64,000 nucleotides of DNA from Massilia eburnea (GTDB lineage Bacteria; Pseudomonadota; Gammaproteobacteria; Burkholderiales; Burkholderiaceae_D): contig NZ_WNKX01000003.1 of NCBI RefSeq assembly GCF_009720745.1, positions 248,001 through 312,000 on the forward strand. The letters run 5' to 3'. Under the pieces are notes generated by a model. It was not told the origin of the DNA. It worked only from the letters and a program-made list of their open reading frames with translations, and made no database searches. Positions 17,979 to 26,138 of this stretch are shown in pieces (positions within the stretch are counted from its first letter, which is position 1; each line of letters opens with the position of its first letter). Position numbers and translations under genes: made by a program.

Positions 17979-18397
17979 TCCCACCGTCGATCCATGAAAC
18001 GCCCATGTCAACCTGGCTAATCAGTGGCACCGCTGCGCGTCGATTTAGGGCATTGCCGTTTCATCGCTGACGTCCGTTCCATATTGAGTCATGGATTCTT
18101 ACAGGCCGGCTGTCGCCTTGAAATGCCGTCGAACAGTGCCATCAAGCCGCTGTCGATTGCAGATGGACGCTGCGCGCTGAAACATTGCCTTCGATGATAG
18201 TAAGTGAAGCGTGTGACGCTGGCCAGGCGGACTCCGTTGAACGAATGAGAGGCCCGCGCCAGCCGCACCACGGAAGCCCCATGTCAAGCGCCGATACGCA
18301 AAGTCTGGGTCGATGCCGTGTCCGATACGATGGGGCAATCACGCAATGACGCGATTGGTGCTATCGTGATGTCGTTGAAACTATCTGGTACAGCACC
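17979..18397. other. 419 bases without a confident gene
   Basis: Three minus-strand frames overlap between 18089 and 18342, and none looks like protein. I see no strong hairpin or repeat. Confidence 0.45.
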
Positions 18398-18691
18398 ATG
18401 TCATTCACTCCAGAACGCCGGCTGCAGTGCGTGAAGGCAACGGCCATCGACCATGCCATTGACCTGGTCTGCACGCATGGCTTGTCTTTTGCTTCGACCT
18501 ATCTGCGTAACCAGGGATTGCGGAACGAGACGATCGCACGTGTCCTGTCTGGCCCCCAGAACCAGCACCGCAAGCACGAATGTTCCAAGCTGCATCACGA
18601 GTTACCATATGCATCACCGTCCCAAGACACCAACACGCCTACCCGACAGCTGAGTTATAGCACACGCCCAAAACCTGGGTATTTGCGTTGA
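18398..18691 (+). CDS. Small helical-motif protein, YLRNQ family copy 5
   Basis: A 97 aa protein with the core TAIDHAIDLVCTHGLSFAS then TYLRNQGLRNETIARVLSG at about residues 16-51. It is nearly superimposable on the 6378 protein (DHAIDLV-x-THG and YLRNQ are identical). The C-terminal ~45 residues are polar and probably unstructured. No clear ribosome binding site is visible before the ATG, so the start is less certain than for other copies. Function unknown. Confidence 0.65.
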   Translation: MSFTPERRLQCVKATAIDHAIDLVCTHGLSFASTYLRNQGLRNETIARVLSGPQNQHRKHECSKLHHELPYASPSQDTNTPTRQLSYSTRPKPGYLR

Positions 18692-18707
18692 TGCGGCCGG
18701 CGCATGG

Positions 18708-19136
18708 CTAACTAGAAATCAAGGTGACGCCATGCCTTCGGAACCAAACGTCATCCGTAGAGGTGACATTCCCGCCAGTATGATTGTAATTAATGGTTAA
18801 TTCTTCATTGATTTCGATGTCGCGATCAGCAAAGAAATGGAGCTCCCGCTCTTCAGCGAACGCAACGTACCTAAGATTGGCGGGATTGGCGTGGTTGTAC
18901 ATGCTCCCCCATCCCAGTGCTAGGCAGCCGGCGGATTCCCCCTTTGTCAAATGCCCCCAATTGAACAACAAGCGCTTCACCTCCTCGGGCAATTGAACCC
19001 AGTATGGGGACAGCAGCACAACCGGACAAGCCTCGACAAGTTCACCAGCAAATATCTGCCGACTAGCAAACACGCCCCTGCCCTTTGAAGAGCCAGTGTC
19101 CCGTATATGCCCGAGACAAGCCTTGATGTTCGTCAT
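18708..19136 (-). CDS. SET-domain protein (putative lysine methyltransferase)
   Basis: A 142 aa compact SET domain, starting MTNIKACLGHIRDTGSSKGR. It shows the SAM-binding GRGVFASRQIFAGELVE segment (about residues 18-34), GSMYNHANPANLRYV matching the NHSCxPN signature, and NEELTINYNHTG matching the GEEL-x-x-DY signature. Family members transfer methyl groups from S-adenosylmethionine to protein lysines. There are no pre- or post-SET zinc clusters, as usual in bacterial forms. The open frame extends upstream to 19226 but the SET fold begins at this ATG. The substrate is unknown. Confidence 0.85.
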   Translation of the reverse strand: MTNIKACLGHIRDTGSSKGRGVFASRQIFAGELVEACPVVLLSPYWVQLPEEVKRLLFNWGHLTKGESAGCLALGWGSMYNHANPANLRYVAFAEERELHFFADRDIEINEELTINYNHTGGNVTSTDDVWFRRHGVTLISS

Positions 19137-19992
19137 AGCGACCTGACCTCTCGCTTTCCATGCCTTAGGCACATACAGAGACAAGGCTCCGCCGAAAAAG
19201 GACATCACATCCTTCCGCAGGCCCATGACAACAAAATAGCGCCTGCCACCCAGCGACTTTTTCTTAAGCCGCCCCCCCTATTATGGGCGCATACTTCGGC
19301 GCTGGATCATCTCCCTCTCGTGCCGTATCGATCGCGCCCTCAAGCCGGGTACAATGCATGCATCCAATCGCTGCTGCCCGGCGCTTTGCTCCGTCCTTGT
19401 TCGTCGATAAACGCATAGGGGCGTTTCCTGCAGCTTCACACAAGTGACATAACCCGCGGTACCTGTTCCGGTTTGGGTGAACTAGCGGAGTATGCTGCGG
19501 GCGTCCTGCCCCATACCCGACGAAGGCAACGAGTCATTTGGAGGAAGAAATCCCACGGGGAGATTGAATGCTGTATTAACCTATGTTTCCAGACTCTACC
19601 TCGCGCCAACGATGTGCCGACATTGCTCGGCAGGCCTCTCTTTTCACGCATCACGCGGACTGCCCGCAATTTTGCGCCAGGATGCGGAACGTCTTTAATT
19701 TATCGCGACGCTGAAACGCTCGCCTGGCAACTTGTGACCGAATTCCGCTGTTGTTGTGTATCTCCGGCACCCAGCAAATCGAGATCGCCCGGATCAAGAA
19801 GACTGCGCCTCCGGAAGGCAGATGCAGAACGCAATTGTGATGCGCAAATGTCGATGACATAGGTGCGCTTGCGTACCGACGACATCGACATTTCGGCGAA
19901 TAGTGGTTTCATTGCATCTGACCGAAATATTCGCCCAGTTGAATACACAGCCAAGGCGATTGGCGCTGCATATTCTTTGAAGGGAGTTTCAT
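19137..19992. other. 856 bases without a confident gene
   Basis: Frames 19473-19862 (plus) and 19651-20119 (minus) overlap each other and look like mutual shadows. A small imperfect hairpin (AAACGC with GCGTTT) lies near 19411-19428. The right end holds the promoter of the gene at 19993. I can support no gene here. Confidence 0.4.
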
Positions 19993-20211
19993 ATGGACGA
20001 GTATTTTTCAGGGCCCGCCTTTGGGGATGCCGCGTTGCGCAGCAACGAGTTGGACGTGTCTGAACAGCTACGTCTTGATGCAGCACTGGACGACGCATTG
20101 CGTTGCACTTTCCCGGCAAGCGACCCCGTTGCCCTTAACTTTGCCTTTACTTCGCTCGTCTCAAGACGAAGCGAACTCATGAGGCGCGCATTCCCGCGGA
20201 GGTCAGCATGA
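19993..20211 (+). CDS. Small FPASDP-motif protein
   Basis: A 72 aa protein, MDEYFSGPAFGDAALRSNEL then a helix and LDDALRCTFPASDPVALNF. The L-D-x-AL-x-x-(S/T)FPASDP motif occurs in many small proteobacterial proteins of unknown role. A GAAGGGAG site precedes the ATG. Its stop codon overlaps the start of the slipin gene (ATGA), so the two are translationally coupled. Confidence 0.75.
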   Translation: MDEYFSGPAFGDAALRSNELDVSEQLRLDAALDDALRCTFPASDPVALNFAFTSLVSRRSELMRRAFPRRSA

Positions 20212-21086
20212 ACCCGGTCACATCATTTCTGGTTGGCGTCTGCTTGCTCGCCGGCACAGCCCTCACCTATTTGGGTAATCCAATCATTGCGGCACCACTC
20301 TTCATCCTCGCGATTCTCATTGCCCTGTCGCTGAAAATGGCGAATGCGTGGGAAAAGTTCGTCATTTTGAGATTGGGTAAGTTGCAGAGCGTCAAAGGAG
20401 CGGGCTTGTTCGCCATCATTCCAATTATCGATAACGTGGTCGCGATCATCGACGTACGTATTCAAACAACCGCCTTTAATGCCGAAGAAGCGCTCACCCG
20501 CGACACGGTTCCAGTGAATGTCGACGCAATCATCTTCTGGCATGTGCATGACGCGGAAAAGGCCGCTTTGGCCATTACCCATTACCGGGAAGCAATCGAT
20601 CGCGTCGCACAAACGTCGTTGCGCGAAATGATCGGGGCATCGATGCTGGCCTCATTGCTATCTGAACGCAAAGAGGCTGACGAGCTCCTGAAGGATGTCA
20701 TTTCGAGGAAGACGGCTCCCTGGGGCATTTCAATCAGTTCCGTCGAGATCCGCGACGTAGCGATTCCCGTCGCTTTGCAAGATGCGATGTCGCGTCAGGC
20801 GCAGGCCGAGCGCGAAAAGCAGGCTCGCGTCATCCTGGGGTCTGCCGAAGCAGCGATTGCTGGCAAGTTTGTCGAGGCCGCTGATACCTATGCCGGGCAT
20901 CCTGCGGCACTGCAGTTACGAGCGATGAATATCATCTATGAGACAACGAAGGAGCGTGGCGCCACCATTTTGATTCCAAGCACGATGATCGATAGTTTGA
21001 ATCCACCTACAACCATGGAGAAGCCCGCAAGCATTGATCGAAGAGCCTCGGGTCCAGAGGTAACCATGAGCAAAGTTGCGGCCTGA
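20208..21086 (+). CDS. Slipin / SPFH (stomatin-like) membrane protein
   Basis: A 292 aa protein with two N-terminal hydrophobic stretches (about residues 5-45, including IIAAPLFILAILIALSL), then an SPFH domain: WEKFVILRLGKLQSVKGAGL, VRIQTTAFNAEEALTRDTVP, VNVDAIIFWHVHD, and the coiled REKQARVILGSAEAAIAGKF. Stomatin-like proteins oligomerise at the inner membrane and organise membrane domains. No NfeD partner gene is adjacent. It is coupled to the FPASDP protein. Confidence 0.93.
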   Translation: MNPVTSFLVGVCLLAGTALTYLGNPIIAAPLFILAILIALSLKMANAWEKFVILRLGKLQSVKGAGLFAIIPIIDNVVAIIDVRIQTTAFNAEEALTRDTVPVNVDAIIFWHVHDAEKAALAITHYREAIDRVAQTSLREMIGASMLASLLSERKEADELLKDVISRKTAPWGISISSVEIRDVAIPVALQDAMSRQAQAEREKQARVILGSAEAAIAGKFVEAADTYAGHPAALQLRAMNIIYETTKERGATILIPSTMIDSLNPPTTMEKPASIDRRASGPEVTMSKVAA

Positions 21087-21135
21087 TTCCATTGCCCTCC
21101 CAGTCACACCCTGTTCAAGATCAGGCAAACAAATT

Positions 21136-21161
21136 GTAGTTGGATAATATGATCCAACTAC
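21136..21161. repeat. Perfect 10-bp inverted repeat after slipin
   Basis: GTAGTTGGAT and ATCCAACTAC flank a 6-base AATATG loop, 50 bases after the slipin stop. There is no T-run, so it is not a standard intrinsic terminator. It may be an operator for the next small gene, an RNA stem or a weak terminator. Confidence 0.6.
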
Positions 21162-21304
21162 GATCCAACCCCAGCCTTAGCCACGACCATGTTTGCAGCA
21201 TTGGAAGGTCAGCCAAATTTCGCGGACTTGGTCGTCGATCAAGGCGCGCTTGCCCGTCATGTTATGCTGACCTTTCCGATTGATTCACTTGGAGGGCAAT
21301 CATC

Positions 21305-21481
21305 ATGAGCACCGATAGCGAGAAGAACTTGCAGTACATCGCCAACCTCACTGAGCAGCAATTGGAGAAGGCGAAGGAGATTTACCTCAAATCCTACAAG
21401 GGCTCGGATAACCCAATCATCCTTGCGGCAATCATTCAGGCGATGGCGATTAACTTCCAAACGCACATGCTCATGGATTGA
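21305..21481 (+). CDS. Small hypothetical protein (58 aa)
   Basis: A 58 aa amphipathic protein, MSTDSEKNLQYIANLTEQQL then EKAKEIYLKSYKG and a hydrophobic helix IILAAIIQAMAIN. A CTTGGAGGGC site precedes the ATG. The layout suggests two helices, the second perhaps membrane-touching. Not recognised. It is the first of three small same-strand genes in a row. Confidence 0.62.
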   Translation: MSTDSEKNLQYIANLTEQQLEKAKEIYLKSYKGSDNPIILAAIIQAMAINFQTHMLMD

Positions 21482-21522
21482 GGGGCGCTTGCTATGCTTT
21501 CCTCTATTCCGAGGAGGTGTGC

Positions 21523-21690
21523 GTGAGGATCTGCAAACGTTGCACGATCGAGCTGCTGTTCTCCGAGTGCAGGCCAGCGATCGGTCATCTCGGGGTCTAT
21601 TTCTTTTGTCCGCGTTGTGGGTATCGGATCAAACTTGCGAACATCGGCAGGCCTGGCGACCCACTTAAATTGATCCAGTTCGCTGATTGA
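21523..21690 (+). CDS. Small zinc-ribbon-like protein (55 aa)
   Basis: A GTG start at 21523 follows GAGGAGGTGTGC, a strong ribosome binding site; the in-frame ATG at 21478 overlaps the previous stop and is less likely. The product has two Cys pairs, CKRC near the N-terminus and CPRC about 20 residues later, separated by a hydrophobic strand (GHLGVYFF). This is a treble-clef or ribbon-type zinc-binding layout. Partner and function unknown. Confidence 0.62.
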   Translation: MRICKRCTIELLFSECRPAIGHLGVYFFCPRCGYRIKLANIGRPGDPLKLIQFAD

Positions 21691-21732
21691 CACTGGATCC
21701 GTGTTAAGGTGGGTTCTTTGAAGGAGAACAAC

Positions 21733-21930
21733 ATGGAACCCTTGAACCCAAGGCCTAAGTTTCTGCGAGATCCTACTGGGTGGCACTGGTCCTTGATGTG
21801 GTGGACGCCCACCAAACGTGCATTTCGTCGGGTTGAATCCAATACGGTTTTTGCCAGCGAGGCCGAAGCGCGGGCCGATTTCAAAGAGCGTGAAGAGGAA
21901 GCTCGACGCGATACCGATCAAGGAAGCTGA
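21733..21930 (+). CDS. Small hypothetical protein, NPRPxFLxDPxGWHW family copy 2
   Basis: A 65 aa protein starting MEPLNPRPKFLRDPTGWHW behind a GAAGGAG site. It is paralogous to 12985-13182: shared FL-x-DP-x-GWHW, RVESN, and EARADFKERE at the end. The upstream leader is also shared. The closely spaced aromatics suggest a small beta-fold. Function unknown. Confidence 0.72.
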   Translation: MEPLNPRPKFLRDPTGWHWSLMWWTPTKRAFRRVESNTVFASEAEARADFKEREEEARRDTDQGS

Positions 21931-22324
21931 TTCTCGGTTTTCCTACAGGATTCCAATTTCGATGCGCATGATTTGATATTTATCAAATCGAACAAATCTG
22001 CAGGCGATATGCTGGCCTGCATGATCTTCTTTGACGCCTCGTCTTACAGCAAGCGCACCTATGCCCGCTTCCGTTCCTGCCTGGCGCTTGAACGGTTTGT
22101 TTCGTCGCCACACTCTGAGGGGCGTTCTGCTTCACTAAGATGGGCGCGCGCCTGGCAACTAGTCGTCCAACGTCCTGAACGAGAAAATGAACTAGCACCG
22201 ATTGCTCCGTCGATCGGCATGTACGACGGCTCCTTGAATCTCAAATCAAGCCAGCGCAGCGTGGCGCGAGAAGACGTTCTCGATTAGGCGCGCAGGTACC
22301 TGGATTGACAAGCGAGACCAACAA
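21931..22324. other. 394 bases without a confident gene
   Basis: The plus frame 21973-22287 has no ribosome binding site and no recognisable family. It may include decayed 5' sequence of the sialidase remnant that follows. Confidence 0.4.
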
Positions 22325-22735
22325 GTGGCCAAGGATGGCGGTAACACTTTTGCCGGCGCGTCACAGTACTTCTCGGTATCGAGGGATGGCGGCCGAACGT
22401 TCGGTCCGGACTACAAGATCGCCGACCATACGTGCGAATGTTGCAGGAGTTCCCTTGCGCTGAACCAAAAGGGGAATCCAGTTCTCCTTTGGCGGCACGT
22501 ATTCGAGCCAAATATCCGCGACCACGCTCTCGTCGAATTGTCGGCCGATGGGAGTCTCGGCCCCATTGAGCGCGTCAGCACTGACAACTGGGCTATCGAT
22601 GCGTGCCCGCACCAGGGACCTGCTATTGCATTCGGCTCGGACGGACGCCGGCATCAAACCTGGTTCACAGGTGGCGCAGCAGGTGGTGCCCTCTTTTACG
22701 CAAACCAGAAGCACGACGACACCCTGACGGGATTG
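22325..22735 (+). pseudogene. Sialidase/BNR-repeat protein remnant
   Basis: The frame reads as an internal-to-C-terminal piece of a BNR/sialidase-like exported protein. It includes an Asp-box (SVSRDGGRTFGP), HTCECCRSSLALNQKGNPVL, LLWRHVFEPNIRDHALVEL and DACPHQGPAIAFGSDG. It begins abruptly without a start signal or signal peptide, and the family-like sequence ends near GALFYANQKHDD, running into unrelated sequence. It is most simply a decayed gene fragment left by rearrangement. Boundaries are approximate. Confidence 0.7.
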
Positions 22736-22817
22736 TCTTTCGTCCGTTGTTTGACACGCATCATCATCGCTATTCCGTTTACTGACGCCTGCGCAAACAA
22801 CAAGATAGTTAATCCGC

Positions 22818-23825
22818 TCAGAGCGGCTTCACCTGCACAACCACCTTACCTTTCGCCCTGCCTTGCTCAAGGTATGCGAGCCCGTCCTTTGCCTGGGCAA
22901 AGGGAAATACCTTATCAACCACCGGGTGTAAGCGCGATGCAGCAAGGTGTGCACCGATCTTTGCCAATTGCAGTCCATCCGGATGCACGAACAGAAAAGA
23001 ATAACTGGCCTCACGCTGCTTCGCCTTCCGAGTGATTTTCCTGCTCAGCAGGCCGAACACGAACTTCATCAGAAAGTTCATTCCGCGCTGCTGTGCGAAT
23101 GCCGCATCCGGCGGCCCGATCAACGAAACGATCTTGCTGCCGGGCCTGACGACCCGCAGCGACTTTTCCAGTTCGTCGCCGCGCAGTGTGCCGAGCACGA
23201 CGTCGAAGTCGCGCAATTGTTCTTCGAATTTCTGCTTTTTATAGTCGATCACCTCATCCGCGCCGAGCTTGCGCACAAATTCAACGTTGGCGGTACTGGT
23301 CGTCGTAGCGACCTTGGCGCCCAGTAGCTTCGCCAACTGGATGGCAAAAGTCCCGATACCACCGGCACCCGCCGGAACAAATGCCTTCTGACCAGGCTGT
23401 AGTTGGGCTCGTTCTACGAACGCCTGCCACGAGGTTAGCCCTACCATTGGAATTGACGCAGCCTGTACAAAGTCCAGGTTCTCTGGCTTAAGCGCCGCTG
23501 CATGTTCTGGCACTGCCGCGTATTCGGCGAGTGTACCGACGCCAAGGTCAAAGGTGCTGGCGAATACCGCGTCACCGACCTTAAAACGGCTCACCCGGCT
23601 CCCGACTTCAACGACAACGCCGGCGAGGTCGCTGCCCATGGTCGCAGGCAGTTGAAGTTTGACGATGGGTTTGAAGCTCCCGGTGGGAATCATATTATCG
23701 ATGGGATTAAGTCCGGCAGCGTACACCTGGACCAGGATCTCATCCGGCTCAATCGTGGGTCGTGGAAGGTCCGCGAACTCGACGTTCTTTGCACCGCCGT
23801 AGCGCTTTAAAATTAATGCTTTCAT
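22818..23825 (-). CDS. NADP-dependent quinone/alcohol oxidoreductase (MDR, zinc-free)
   Basis: A 335 aa medium-chain reductase starting MKALILKRYGGAKNVEFADL. The nucleotide-binding motif is GAGGIGTFAIQLAKLLGA, with MGSDLAGVVVEVG in the catalytic domain. The zinc-ligand cysteines of true alcohol dehydrogenases are absent, so it belongs with quinone or enone reductases. It starts 12 bases after the SDR stop on the same strand, forming an operon under the TetR operator at 24669. It probably detoxifies quinones or reactive carbonyls. Confidence 0.92.
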   Translation of the reverse strand: MKALILKRYGGAKNVEFADLPRPTIEPDEILVQVYAAGLNPIDNMIPTGSFKPIVKLQLPATMGSDLAGVVVEVGSRVSRFKVGDAVFASTFDLGVGTLAEYAAVPEHAAALKPENLDFVQAASIPMVGLTSWQAFVERAQLQPGQKAFVPAGAGGIGTFAIQLAKLLGAKVATTTSTANVEFVRKLGADEVIDYKKQKFEEQLRDFDVVLGTLRGDELEKSLRVVRPGSKIVSLIGPPDAAFAQQRGMNFLMKFVFGLLSRKITRKAKQREASYSFLFVHPDGLQLAKIGAHLAASRLHPVVDKVFPFAQAKDGLAYLEQGRAKGKVVVQVKPL

Positions 23826-23837
23826 TTGGAGTCTTTC

Positions 23838-24641
23838 CTAAACCAGGCTCAAATCCTTGCGCAAGCCGGCATCAACCAGGCCTGCTGGCGCGAATGAGCG
23901 CAACAGGCGCAGGCGCTTTGCCAGGCCGCCAGCGGTGTAGCGCAGCTTTGGCTTGCTGGCCAGCGCCGCTTTCAATACAGTTTCCGCAACCACTTCAGGC
24001 CCTTCGGCGCCAGCCATCGCTTCCTGCACCCGGCGCGTCACCGTACCCCGCACTTCGCCGTAGGCATCCAGCTTGGCATCGGGCTCCAGCAGGTTGGCAT
24101 CGAATGGTGTCTTGGTGTACGCCGGTTCGATCACGATTGAGCGAATACCCCAGTTGCGCAATTCGTGGTCCAGCGATTCCGAGTACCCTTCAATGGCATG
24201 CTTGGTGGCCGCATACAAGGCGCCGTATGGCATCGGAAGGAAGCCCAGCACAGAACCGATGTGGAGGATTCGCCCTTGCCCCCTGCCCCGCATGTGCGGC
24301 AGCACGGCGCGCGTCATGCGGACCACGCCAAAGAAATTCGTGTCGAAAATCGCTTGCGCCTGTTCGATCGAACTTTCTTCCGCACCGGCTGGCGCCACGC
24401 CGAAACCCGCATTATTGACGAGCAAATCGATGCGCCCTTCGATGGAAATCACCGCCGCGACTGCGGTTTGCACCGAATCGTCGCTGGTCACATCAAGAGG
24501 CAACGTTTCGTATGCCCGCTTCCCTCCTTGGGCGCCGCGGCGACTGGTGCCGTACACCGTGAAGCCAGCCTCTGACAGGCGCATTGCCGTCGCCTCGCCA
24601 ATGCCGGACGAGGCGCCGGTAACCAATGCAATCTTCTTCAT
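23838..24641 (-). CDS. Short-chain dehydrogenase/reductase
   Basis: A 267 aa classical SDR starting MKKIALVTGASSGIGEAT. The cofactor motif TGASSGIG, NNAGFGVA and the catalytic YAATK (Tyr-x3-Lys) with Ser in IGSVLG are all present. It reduces or oxidises an unknown carbonyl/alcohol. First gene of a two-gene operon with the MDR reductase. A perfect 24-base palindrome (24669-24692) lies in its 5' region, so repression by the adjacent TetR protein is likely. Confidence 0.93.
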   Translation of the reverse strand: MKKIALVTGASSGIGEATAMRLSEAGFTVYGTSRRGAQGGKRAYETLPLDVTSDDSVQTAVAAVISIEGRIDLLVNNAGFGVAPAGAEESSIEQAQAIFDTNFFGVVRMTRAVLPHMRGRGQGRILHIGSVLGFLPMPYGALYAATKHAIEGYSESLDHELRNWGIRSIVIEPAYTKTPFDANLLEPDAKLDAYGEVRGTVTRRVQEAMAGAEGPEVVAETVLKAALASKPKLRYTAGGLAKRLRLLRSFAPAGLVDAGLRKDLSLV

Positions 24642-24668
24642 AACGTCGGATCCTCTCAAGTCGAACAC

Positions 24669-24692
24669 GGAATATGATGCTCATCATATTCC
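24669..24692. promoter_or_regulatory. Operator palindrome upstream of SDR operon
   Basis: Perfect 11-base arms GGAATATGATG and CATCATATTCC with a 2-base centre. Its core (ATGATG, two bases, CATCATAT) recurs at the start of the TetR gene, 25322-25337. This makes it the probable TetR operator for the SDR/MDR operon. Confidence 0.85.
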
Positions 24693-24726
24693 GATATAAA
24701 AAAAAGGCGCGACCGTAGCGCCCACT

Positions 24727-25323
24727 TCACTCGGCGGCCGGTGAAAACTGTTTCAAAGCTGCTGCACAAAGTGCTTGCGACAACTTGGGGTCGTCAACCG
24801 CACGGGCCACCATCGTTGTGCCGATCAAACCGCACACAAGTGCCATTGCCTGCTCATGCGCCTGGGGCCGGCCCCAGTCCGGCAATTGACGCGCAAACAA
24901 ATCGATCATCTCCTTGATGTGGATGGTCGCCGCGCGCCGCACCTCCGGTGCTTGCCTCGGCATCTCCGAGCCAAGTGCCGAGACCGGACAGCCCGTTTCA
25001 ATGGCCGCTATATGCTCCGGCGACAAGTATGCCTGCATCATTGCCTGCAATGCTTGCCCTGGTGGAGCTGTAGCCGCCACGCGTGCCGCCAGCGCCACCG
25101 ATTCGGCACCGGCACGATCCCCCGCTTCAGCGAGCAGCGCATCGCGCGAATCGAAGTGCGCGTAGAAACCGCCGTGCGTCAGACCAGCCTCCTTCATAAT
25201 GTCAGCGACGCCAGTACCGCTATAGCCGGTGCGCCGAATCGCGCGCGCGGCGACTTCCACGATACGCTCGTGCGTTTCCTCTTTACGACTTAGCAACTGT
25301 TGCTTAGTAGTTTTCTTCTGCAT
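24727..25323 (-). CDS. TetR-family repressor of the SDR/MDR operon
   Basis: A 198 aa regulator starting MQKKTTKQQLLSRKEETHER, with the helix-turn-helix GVADIMKEAGLTHGGFYAHF at about residues 36-55, and a ligand domain with GCPVSALGSEM. The frame is open far upstream, but ATG codons at 25323, 25332 and 25335 sit inside an operator-like palindrome; 25323 gives the usual N-terminal length. It is upstream of and parallel to the SDR operon. Autoregulation is expected. The GCPVSALGSE segment is typical of TetR proteins responding to reactive electrophiles; that is inference. Confidence 0.9.
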   Translation of the reverse strand: MQKKTTKQQLLSRKEETHERIVEVAARAIRRTGYSGTGVADIMKEAGLTHGGFYAHFDSRDALLAEAGDRAGAESVALAARVAATAPPGQALQAMMQAYLSPEHIAAIETGCPVSALGSEMPRQAPEVRRAATIHIKEMIDLFARQLPDWGRPQAHEQAMALVCGLIGTTMVARAVDDPKLSQALCAAALKQFSPAAE

Positions 25324-25337
25324 GATGACCATCATAT
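25322..25337. promoter_or_regulatory. Second operator copy over the TetR start
   Basis: ATGATG-AC-CATCATAT shares its core with the 24669-24692 palindrome and overlaps the possible start codons of the repressor. Binding here would block the repressor's own expression. Confidence 0.7.
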
Positions 25338-25421
25338 ACCAGTTTTTCGAAACGTGCACAAAGGCTCGACGGATACTGCAGATATAATGACTGGCTTGCA
25401 GCAGAACCTTTAGAAACGCGG

Positions 25422-26138
25422 ATGAACGATATCGAACTGCCTTTCCGTGCCACCGCGTATGAAGCCTGCGCCTGGCTGACGCAGCAGACCGAGTCTCCTT
25501 GGACCCTGGCCCGACTTCTCGAGAACGGGCTAACGCCTGTAATCTGGCTCGACTACGATGCGGCATATCCCGAACTGTTCGGCGATGCCAATGGCGGTTA
25601 TGCAGCGCCGATTTTCTTCCGGGACGATATTGCCCGCCTGGCGGCCGGCAGCGAAGATGTGCTGATCACGTTCACGAAAGATGCCTGCAAACTGCCGGCG
25701 CGGTTACCTGCGCCGGGATTTCGTCGCTCGCTCGACGAATTGCGCTTCCCCAAAAAGGACCTCGAGCGGCTCGCCGGAAAACTCAAACACGATGCGCGCC
25801 CAGCGCAGCAGCAAGCGCCAGCCCCGGGAGCCAGCGAGGCGCAGTTCGGGATTGGCAAGGCCGAGGTGCTGGCTGCGTTTTCCGGTTTCGTGCGCCTGGA
25901 CCTGGCGCGCGAACTGGATGGGGCGGTGGGCATCTTCGGCGACGATGGCGCTCGCGTCAAAGCAAGCGCCCGAAAATCGAAACGCAGCACGGTATGGAAT
26001 CCTGTCACGCTCGCCCTGGGCCTGCACGACGTCTACCGTGTCCCGCTCGGCCCTTTAAAGCGCGCATTCAAATCGCACGACTTTCTCTACGCTTGGGAAA
26101 TCGATTGGGAAGAGTCCCTTCGTTTGCTCGGCAAATAG
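25422..26138 (+). CDS. Hypothetical protein (238 aa)
   Basis: A 238 aa protein, divergent from the TetR gene, starting MNDIELPFRATAYEACAWLT. An N-terminal alpha/beta region includes NGLTPVIWLDYDAAYPELFG. A central Ala/Pro/Gln-rich linker (about residues 125-140) leads to a C-terminal domain ending HDFLYAWEIDWEESLRLLGK, reminiscent of small mobile-element or phage-borne DNA-associated proteins, but I do not recognise a family. A TATAAT lies at 25383-25388. Its proximity to the TetR operator leaves co-regulation possible. Confidence 0.7.
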   Translation: MNDIELPFRATAYEACAWLTQQTESPWTLARLLENGLTPVIWLDYDAAYPELFGDANGGYAAPIFFRDDIARLAAGSEDVLITFTKDACKLPARLPAPGFRRSLDELRFPKKDLERLAGKLKHDARPAQQQAPAPGASEAQFGIGKAEVLAAFSGFVRLDLARELDGAVGIFGDDGARVKASARKSKRSTVWNPVTLALGLHDVYRVPLGPLKRAFKSHDFLYAWEIDWEESLRLLGK

